Origin: JAQIBY01 sp051747965
GTDB lineage: Bacteria > Bacteroidota > Bacteroidia > Bacteroidales > ML635J-15
Assembly (NCBI GenBank): GCA_051747965.1
Contig: JBNJGS010000108.1
Span: 1-5,008, forward strand
DNA length: 5,008 bases
Direction of reading: 5' to 3'
Within the stretch, counting starts at the first letter, position 1. Each line of letters opens with the position of its first letter. The translations under genes and the position numbers were made by a program. The notes under the pieces were generated by a model. It saw only the letters and a list, made by a program, of their open reading frames with translations. It was not told the DNA's origin and did no database searches. Shown here one piece after another: positions 1 through 5,008 of the stretch.

Positions 1-1399
1 TGTATAATGGCTGCAGGGCGTCGCGGGCGTTTTTGTCAATGGACATGGATTGGGATGTTTCTGCTTTTGGTTTTTCTTCAGGCTGGCTGCCTGATGCACT
101 TTCATCTGTGGCCGGACTTCCATGATTGTGGCCTGTCATTGCCTGTCCGCCTTCGGGACTCATCATGCTGGGCTTCCCTGCAAGCTGGGCTGCAGCATCA
201 ATGCTGAATGTACCGCTCACGGCAATTTCCTCACCTTCCTGAAGTCCGCGCTTCACCACGTAGCTATCTCCCAAAGCCGGGCCCAGTGTGATCTCACGCA
301 TGATAAAATTCACGCCCTGATCCGATCTTGTTTTGATGTAAACCACCGAGCGTTTGCCAGTCCACATCACGGCTGTTTTTGGAACAACAAGTGAATTCTG
401 TTTTCCGGACAATTCGGCTTCCACCACGCCCGAGACAAACATCTCGGGTTTTAATGTTCCGTTTGGATTCTTATACTCCAGCCTTGCTTTTGCTACCCTT
501 GTTTTTGGGTCAATCACCGGGTCGATGTAGGAAATACTGCCTTCAAAGCTTTCTCCGGGTTGTGAGGCTACTGAAAACCTGACCTCATCGCCTTTTTTTA
601 CCCATGCCATGTCCGATTCATACACATCAAACAAAACCCAGACGTTTGAAAGCTCGGTGATTTCATATACTTCTTCTCCTTCACGGATGTAATCGCCCGG
701 CTTAACCATTTTTTCGGTCACATATCCGGAAACATCCGCCTGCACAGGAAATTCTTCCCGTATTTCTCCTGATGCCAGGATTTCTTCAATTTGCTTGTCT
801 GAAAGTTTCCGGTTTTTTAGTTTTTCTCTGGCAGCAATGAACAATTGGGGCTGGGTTTCGGATATTTTCCTTGCCTCAAGCAATTCTTCCTGTGCCGTGA
901 CCAGATCGGGGGAATATACCCGGGCAATGGTTTGTCCCTTACTCACATATTCACCCGTAAAATTAACCAGTAGCTTTTCAATCCGGCCCGGAATGTGTGA
1001 GGATTGAGAGTAAACCATACGTTCATCGGCTTGTATTTTGCCATTCAGCCGGACTTGCTTTACCGCTTCCTTTTTTCCCACAACGGCAGTTCTGACACCG
1101 GCCAGTTTCATGGCTGTCGGTGACATGGATATTGCCATGGGGTCCATTTCTTCATTTTCCTCATCATCCAGGGGAATTAAGTCCATGCCACAAATGGGAC
1201 AGTCGCCCGGTTCTTCCTTTCGGATTTGCGGGTGCATGGAACATGTCCAGACAGTTTCCGCGGCCATTTCGGTTTCATCATGTTGATGATCATCCTGCGA
1301 TCCGTTTTTGTCAATGCCGAAAATCAGCCATCCCGCCAGAAAGCCAACAAGCAAGGTGGCGGCGGCTATTATTATCGTTCTTTTATTGATTGTTTTCAT
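1..1399 (-). CDS. cusB: CusB-type efflux RND periplasmic adaptor with heavy-metal-binding domain (3' partial)
   Basis: Periplasmic adaptor (membrane fusion protein) linking the pump to the outer-membrane channel and handing over metal. 466 codons are visible and the frame runs off the window edge without a stop. Order of parts: uncleaved-looking membrane anchor (8-28); His/Asp-rich stretch (DDHQHDE, 36-42); heavy-metal-binding domain (51-76) with C53, M55, H56, C67, C70 and M72; barrel-sandwich/lipoyl halves around RLNGKIQADE to IPGRIEKLLVNFTGEYVSKG (117-155) and VQADVSGYVTEKMVKPGDYI (219-238); a helical hairpin between them (165-212); beta-barrel (250-330, with GSISYIDPVIDPKTRVAKAR); membrane-proximal region (335-400); Met/His linker (410-451); then SIDKNARDALQPLY, which resembles the start of a DUF3347 domain. 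The start at 1399 puts the anchor at the N-terminus. It lies inside the channel gene's 3' end, and its upstream sequence is A-rich without a Shine-Dalgarno motif. HMBD plus HlyD core makes the CusB assignment strong; DUF3347 is inferred from about 14 residues. Confidence 0.94.
   Translation of the reverse strand, partial: MKTINKRTIIIAAATLLVGFLAGWLIFGIDKNGSQDDHQHDETEMAAETVWTCSMHPQIRKEEPGDCPICGMDLIPLDDEENEEMDPMAISMSPTAMKLAGVRTAVVGKKEAVKQVRLNGKIQADERMVYSQSSHIPGRIEKLLVNFTGEYVSKGQTIARVYSPDLVTAQEELLEARKISETQPQLFIAAREKLKNRKLSDKQIEEILASGEIREEFPVQADVSGYVTEKMVKPGDYIREGEEVYEITELSNVWVLFDVYESDMAWVKKGDEVRFSVASQPGESFEGSISYIDPVIDPKTRVAKARLEYKNPNGTLKPEMFVSGVVEAELSGKQNSLVVPKTAVMWTGKRSVVYIKTRSDQGVNFIMREITLGPALGDSYVVKRGLQEGEEIAVSGTFSIDAAAQLAGKPSMMSPEGGQAMTGHNHGSPATDESASGSQPEEKPKAETSQSMSIDKNARDALQPLY
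50..175 (-). other. Met/His-containing low-complexity linker in the adaptor
   Basis: Encodes adaptor residues 409-450, between the membrane-proximal domain and the probable DUF3347 domain. It starts with paired methionines (SMMSPEGG), continues with AMTGHNHGS, then becomes Ser/Glu/Lys/Pro-rich with no hydrophobic core, as expected of a disordered tether. The methionines and the HNH motif are possible soft-metal ligands; that role is inferred. Confidence 0.6.
1172..1249 (-). other. Heavy-metal-binding domain (HMBD) in the adaptor
   Basis: Encodes adaptor residues 51-76: W-T-C-S-M-H-P, a short charged spacer, then C-P-I-C-G-M-D-L-I-P. The CxMHP...CPxCGMDL pattern is the HMBD signature found in CusB-type adaptors and some copper P-type ATPases. 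E. coli CusB has methionines at the matching place and lacks the cysteines, so this is the Cys-containing form. It sits just after the membrane anchor, on the periplasmic side, where it could collect metal for the pump. Confidence 0.9.
1383..1399 (-). other. 17-base overlap, channel to adaptor gene
   Basis: The adaptor's ATG (1399-1397) lies inside the last codons of the channel gene, which stops with TAA at 1385-1383, in a different frame. The next candidate Met in the adaptor, residue 45, would remove the membrane anchor, so the overlapping start is preferred. No intergenic promoter or terminator can fit here, which supports one polycistronic message. Confidence 0.85.
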
Positions 1400-2633
1400 G
1401 CTTGTATGTTTTTGATGTTAAATAATTGATTCTTGCAACGGCAATTTGGTATTGAGTTATTGCTGTAGCCATTAGTTTCTGATATTTCAGCAATTGTTGT
1501 TGCATTCTCAACACTTCCTCGAATTCCTTTCCTGAATCTCCATAAGCAGCAAGAAGTAAATTCAGGGATTGCTCAGATGATTGTACCTGTTTTTCGTACA
1601 GAGACAAAAGCTCTTCCTGTTGTTGAATTTCAAACCAGGCCACCTCATAATCCGATACAAGGGTGTTGGCGGTTTCTTCTTTTTGTAGCGCATAGCTCTC
1701 CTGCATAAGCCGGGCTTCTTTTACCGATGCATTGTATTTGCCGCGGTTAATTGGAATGCTCAGGCTTACCATCGGCATGAAAGCGTCTTTGCCATTGTCG
1801 GCAATGGTCATATCGTTTCGTTTACCAACAACAACATAATCCAGGCCAATGCCAATTTTGGGAAGCCCCTGTTTCTGAGCTGCATCTTCTGCGGCTTCAC
1901 TAGCCTGTATTTTCAATTCAAGGGCTTTTAATCCGGGATTATCAGCAATCATTGAATCTTTCCTGAAACCAGGCTGCAATGCGTTGGATTTTAAGGTGTC
2001 GCTAATTGTCACCGCTTCGTTTTCGGGTCTGTTAAGCAGATTGTTGAACGTGCTTGTTAGTGGTTTTTCCTTTTTTCTGAGTATGCTCAGATTGGTTTGC
2101 GCATCCTCAAGCATAATGTCCACCCGCAACACATCCACCATACTGCCGTTTCCGTTCTTGAATTTCTCGTTTGCGATGGTTTTGTATGATTCAAGAATTC
2201 TGATGTTTTCCTGCTCAATCCGGATCTGCTCTTTCAATTCAAACAATGGATAATAGGCAGAAGCCACCCGGAAATACAGTTTATTCCGTGCATCAATGAA
2301 TTGTTGAAATTTCGATTCTGCCAGCAGGGATGCTGCATCACTCTGTGCCTTTAATGTCCCGAACCACGGGAACATCTGACTAAGCGAAAATTTTGCTCGC
2401 TGCGGTCCGACCCTTGTTTCCACTGGAGAAATAAAGTATCCAAATGAAAATTCAGGATCGGGGAGGGCATCAACCTGCGGCACTTTTTGCAAAGCCGCTT
2501 CATATTCTTTGTACAATGCCTGCAAACCCGGGTTATTCTCAGCAGCAATCTGAAAATAATCGTCCGGAGACTGAGCAAAACTCAATGAGCCAAACATCAG
2601 GGTAAGCATTATGATTGTGATATATCGTTTCAT
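1383..2633 (-). CDS. TolC-family outer-membrane efflux channel (CusC-like)
   Basis: Outer-membrane channel protein of the exporter, expected to form a trimeric beta-barrel plus a periplasmic alpha-helical tunnel that docks to the pump and adaptor. Complete at 416 aa, at the short end of the family. Residues 1-20 form a signal peptide (KRY, hydrophobic core, then SLSFA before Gln21), so signal peptidase I cleavage after Ala20 is likely. There is no cysteine, so unlike E. coli CusC it should not be a lipoprotein. Two OEP-type halves are visible: ENNPGLQALYKEYEAALQK (32-50) and ADNPGLKALELKIQASEAA (230-248) begin equivalent helices, each followed by a strand region (DPEFSFGYF, IGIGLDYVVVG) and long Gln/Glu/Leu-rich helices. 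LPDPEFSFGY and FPWFGTLKAQ are typical of metal-efflux channels. The ATG is chosen because it gives the signal peptide at its N-terminus and overlaps the pump's stop as ATGA. No Shine-Dalgarno sequence precedes it. A specific symbol is withheld because the family is broad. Confidence 0.95.
   Translation of the reverse strand: MKRYITIIMLTLMFGSLSFAQSPDDYFQIAAENNPGLQALYKEYEAALQKVPQVDALPDPEFSFGYFISPVETRVGPQRAKFSLSQMFPWFGTLKAQSDAASLLAESKFQQFIDARNKLYFRVASAYYPLFELKEQIRIEQENIRILESYKTIANEKFKNGNGSMVDVLRVDIMLEDAQTNLSILRKKEKPLTSTFNNLLNRPENEAVTISDTLKSNALQPGFRKDSMIADNPGLKALELKIQASEAAEDAAQKQGLPKIGIGLDYVVVGKRNDMTIADNGKDAFMPMVSLSIPINRGKYNASVKEARLMQESYALQKEETANTLVSDYEVAWFEIQQQEELLSLYEKQVQSSEQSLNLLLAAYGDSGKEFEEVLRMQQQLLKYQKLMATAITQYQIAVARINYLTSKTYKHENNQ
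2630..2633 (-). other. ATGA stop/start overlap, pump to channel gene
   Basis: On the minus strand the channel's ATG (2633-2631) shares two bases with the pump's TGA (2632-2630). With no Shine-Dalgarno sequence before the ATG, translation of the channel probably depends on ribosomes finishing the pump. The overlap is seen directly; the coupling is inferred. Confidence 0.9.
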
Positions 2634-5008
2634 GATTGTGATTTTTTTAGTTTGTACTCTTCGCGTGCAGAATAAAGCGTTGGAACAATATAATAGGTAA
2701 CTGCCGCTATGATCATTCCACCAAAGGCAGGAATGGCCATAGGCACCATGATATCAGCACCACGTCCGGTTGACGTAAGAATGGGCAGCAGTGCAATGAT
2801 GGTGGTTGTGGTTGTCATTACGGCAGGTCTTATTCTTCTTTGCCCGGCCTCCACCACGGCTGCCCTGATTTCATCAACTGTTTTGGTGCGGTTGCGTTTG
2901 AAACTCTGATCTAAATACGTGCCCATCAACACACCGTCATCGGTGGCAAGACCAAAGAGGGCAATAAATCCAACCCACACGGCAACACTCAGATTGACTG
3001 TGTTCATCTGGAAAAGATCTCTCATATTCATGTCAAAAACCGAAAAATCGGCAAACCATCCCTGACCGTATAGCCAGAGCATGATGAATCCACCGCTGAA
3101 AGCCATTGCCACCCCAGAAAATATCATGAGTGAAGTTGATACCGATTTGAATTGGAAATAGAGTATCAGGAAAATGATAACAAATACCAGGGGAACGATG
3201 ATGCTCAGGCGTTTTTCGGCCCGCACCTGGTTTTCGTAGCTACCGGAAAATTTGTAACTCACTCCGGCCGGCACCACCAATTCGCCGGAATCTATTTTTT
3301 TCTGAATCATGGCCTGCGCATCGTTCACAACATCTACCTCGGCAAAGCCATCACCTTTGTCAAACAAGACATAGCCAATCAAAAAAGTGTTTTCACTTTT
3401 GATGGCCTGCGGTCCCCGCACATATTCAATATCCACAACATGGCTCAGTGGTATTTGTGCTCCTGTGGGTGTTGCAATCAGAATGTTTTTAAGCGATTCA
3501 GGATCATCCCTGAGCTCTCTGGGATAACGAACCCGCACGGGAAAGCGTTCACGCCCTTCTACGGTGGAAGTTATTTTCATGCCACCAATGGCGGTTTCAA
3601 TGGTTTGTTGCACATCTTCAACCTGTAATCCATAGCGTGAAATTTCATCCCTGTCAATATTCAGGTGGATGTATGGTTTTCCCACGATGCGGTCGGCAAA
3701 GACAGCTTCCTCTTTCACTGACGGGACTTCTTTCAAAATGCCTTCCAGCTTCATCCCAAAGTCCTCAATGGTTGCAAGGTCGGGACCGGAGACTTTTATG
3801 CCCATGGGTGCCCTCATTCCGGTTTGCAGCATCACCAGGCGGGTTTCTATTGGTTGCAGCTTTGGCGCCGAAGTCACACCGGGAATCTTTGTTACCGCAA
3901 CGATTTCTTCCCAGATATCATCGGCTGACTGAATGTGTTCGCGCCAATTTCTGAAATAACTGCCATTGTCATCCGCAATCAATTGTGACGCTGTAATGCC
4001 CTGTTCAAGCATTTCATCATTGCTGAGATGCTCGCCATTTTTTAAGATATAACGGCGCTCATCGTCTGTTTTGAATCGTTTTCGATGGCCTTTTTTATTG
4101 AGAGCATACTCCGGTTTGTAGTTGATGACATTCTCGTACATGGAAATGGGTGCGGGGTCCAGCGCTGATTCAACCCGGCCTGCTTTTCCTACGGCCAGTT
4201 CCACTTCAGGTATGTTTGTCAGCAACATGTCCAGTTGTGCCAGTACTTTTTTGTTGTATTCCACGCCGGAGTGTGGCATGGAGGTGGGCATCAGCAAAAA
4301 GCTGCCTTCATCCAGCGAGGGCATAAACTCTTTCCCGATTCCCGGGAATGTGTGTGCCATGCCTGACCAGACCGACGTTTTTTGGATGTCCCATCCGATT
4401 TTATTGGCTCCTTTTCCAACAAATCCGAAAACAGTTGTAAAACCCAGCCAGATATTCAATGCAAACAGTATCAGCAATGCCGGAATCAGTAAAAACTTCA
4501 GCTTATTGTTTAATATCCAGCGTAAAATTTTGGTATAGGAATGTTTCAGTAAGCTAAATGCCCCCATAATCAGGCCAACCAGCATGGCCACAAAAATAAA
4601 GTTGATCAGCTCGCTTTTTCCGGCGCCCAGAGGCAGCCAGTATCTTGCCAGCAACCAGGTAACCCCGGCAATCACCACAATCAGCTCCAGGTTTTCAAGA
4701 GCCTGCCGGAAAACGGGTTTTGTAAACAGCTTTTTGTCTCTGATGAGCGGCTTAAGAAACGGAATGCCGCCAAATAAAATCAGCAGAATGCCTGCCCAGG
4801 TAACACCGGCAAACAGTCCGGTGATGCCCGCCACGATAAGCAATATATTTACCCATTTGCTGTGCCGGGGATTTTTGAATTTTATTCCAAAAAACCAATG
4901 TGCAAGGGCTGGCAAAATAATGAGCGATACGATCAGTGCCGCCACAAGCGCGAATGTCTTGGTAAATGCCAGCGGTCCAAAGAGTTTGCCCTCGGCAGCC
5001 TGCATGGT
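2630..5008 (-). CDS. cusA: CusA/CzcA-family heavy-metal efflux RND pump, inner-membrane subunit (5' partial)
   Basis: Proton-driven inner-membrane pump of a tripartite metal exporter. The frame is open through the window edge, so the ATG at 5005 is internal: the residues after it (EGKLFGPLAFTKTFAL) match the start of transmembrane helix 6 in CusA, and roughly 400-450 N-terminal residues lie outside. Numbering from that Met, visible parts are TM6 (16-36), about four extra hydrophobic segments (51-67, 68-84, 107-124, 132-153), TM7 (169-188), the second periplasmic loop (190-598) with EFMPSLDEGSF, GKAGRVESALDPAPISMYE, TGMRAPMGIKVSG and TVEGRERFPVRVRYPREL, then TM8-TM12 (600-777). Met289, Met392 and Met476 align by eye with the three-methionine Cu(I)/Ag(I) site of E. 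coli CusA. The C-terminus is complete, ending in KKSQS and TGA, and that TGA overlaps the next gene's ATG. Oddities are an insert near 297-361 and Ala at the usual relay lysine. Family assignment is firm; copper/silver specificity is inferred. Confidence 0.96.
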   Translation of the reverse strand, partial: TMQAAEGKLFGPLAFTKTFALVAALIVSLIILPALAHWFFGIKFKNPRHSKWVNILLIVAGITGLFAGVTWAGILLILFGGIPFLKPLIRDKKLFTKPVFRQALENLELIVVIAGVTWLLARYWLPLGAGKSELINFIFVAMLVGLIMGAFSLLKHSYTKILRWILNNKLKFLLIPALLILFALNIWLGFTTVFGFVGKGANKIGWDIQKTSVWSGMAHTFPGIGKEFMPSLDEGSFLLMPTSMPHSGVEYNKKVLAQLDMLLTNIPEVELAVGKAGRVESALDPAPISMYENVINYKPEYALNKKGHRKRFKTDDERRYILKNGEHLSNDEMLEQGITASQLIADDNGSYFRNWREHIQSADDIWEEIVAVTKIPGVTSAPKLQPIETRLVMLQTGMRAPMGIKVSGPDLATIEDFGMKLEGILKEVPSVKEEAVFADRIVGKPYIHLNIDRDEISRYGLQVEDVQQTIETAIGGMKITSTVEGRERFPVRVRYPRELRDDPESLKNILIATPTGAQIPLSHVVDIEYVRGPQAIKSENTFLIGYVLFDKGDGFAEVDVVNDAQAMIQKKIDSGELVVPAGVSYKFSGSYENQVRAEKRLSIIVPLVFVIIFLILYFQFKSVSTSLMIFSGVAMAFSGGFIMLWLYGQGWFADFSVFDMNMRDLFQMNTVNLSVAVWVGFIALFGLATDDGVLMGTYLDQSFKRNRTKTVDEIRAAVVEAGQRRIRPAVMTTTTTIIALLPILTSTGRGADIMVPMAIPAFGGMIIAAVTYYIVPTLYSAREEYKLKKSQS

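Noticed and set aside
7..1429. Chain of short plus-strand open frames
   Set aside because: All are antisense to the adaptor gene, which has clear domains along its whole visible length.
2634..2660. Possible T-rich terminator near the pump/channel junction
   Set aside because: The T-run is the complement of lysine codons at the pump's C-terminus and no GC-rich hairpin adjoins it; the genes overlap here.
2799..2818. Short GGTTGT-like repeat
   Set aside because: It encodes the run of threonines in pump helix 11 and is not a separate DNA repeat.
3152..3628. 158-codon open frame on the plus strand
   Set aside because: It lies wholly antisense to the conserved pump gene, and its translation shows no recognisable domain or membrane pattern.
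4122..4538. 138-codon open frame on the plus strand
   Set aside because: Antisense to the pump; the Ser/Pro/Phe-rich translation is typical of a shadow of a membrane-protein gene.
5003..5005. ATG as the start codon of the pump gene
   Set aside because: The frame is open to the window edge and the residues after this Met match the middle of CusA (TM6), so it is an internal methionine.

Overview
The window is filled by one minus-strand gene cluster for a tripartite RND-type heavy-metal efflux system of the Cus (copper/silver) kind. In transcription order, from high to low coordinates, it holds the inner-membrane pump (CusA/CzcA family, 5' end outside the window), a TolC-like outer-membrane channel (complete, 416 aa) and a periplasmic adaptor of the CusB type (3' end outside the window). 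No convincing plus-strand gene, RNA gene, mobile element, CRISPR array or origin is visible. There is essentially no intergenic DNA: pump and channel genes share an ATGA stop/start, and channel and adaptor genes overlap by 17 bases.

Region by region: 5008-2630 encodes the last roughly three quarters of the pump, from transmembrane helix 6 to its C-terminus; 2633-1383 encodes the channel, with a cleavable signal peptide and no lipobox cysteine; 1399-1 encodes 466 residues of the adaptor, with a membrane anchor, a Cys/Met/His heavy-metal-binding domain, the HlyD-type core, a Met/His linker and the first residues of what is probably a DUF3347 domain.

Organism: the protein style, the pump-channel-adaptor order, the lack of Shine-Dalgarno sequences before both visible starts and the moderate base composition suggest a Gram-negative bacterium of the Bacteroidota or a close relative. 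This is inference; the window has no taxonomic marker.

How the parts work together (known for the Cus family): the adaptor collects metal in the periplasm and passes it to the pump trimer, which uses the proton gradient to drive it through the outer-membrane channel. Three methionines in the pump match the expected Cu(I)/Ag(I) site, so monovalent copper or silver is the best substrate guess.

This is a recognisable system rather than an undescribed one. The details worth a second look are in the pump (an extra membrane block, a large periplasmic insert, an apparently altered proton relay and a Met-rich periplasmic loop) and in the adaptor's several candidate metal-binding segments.
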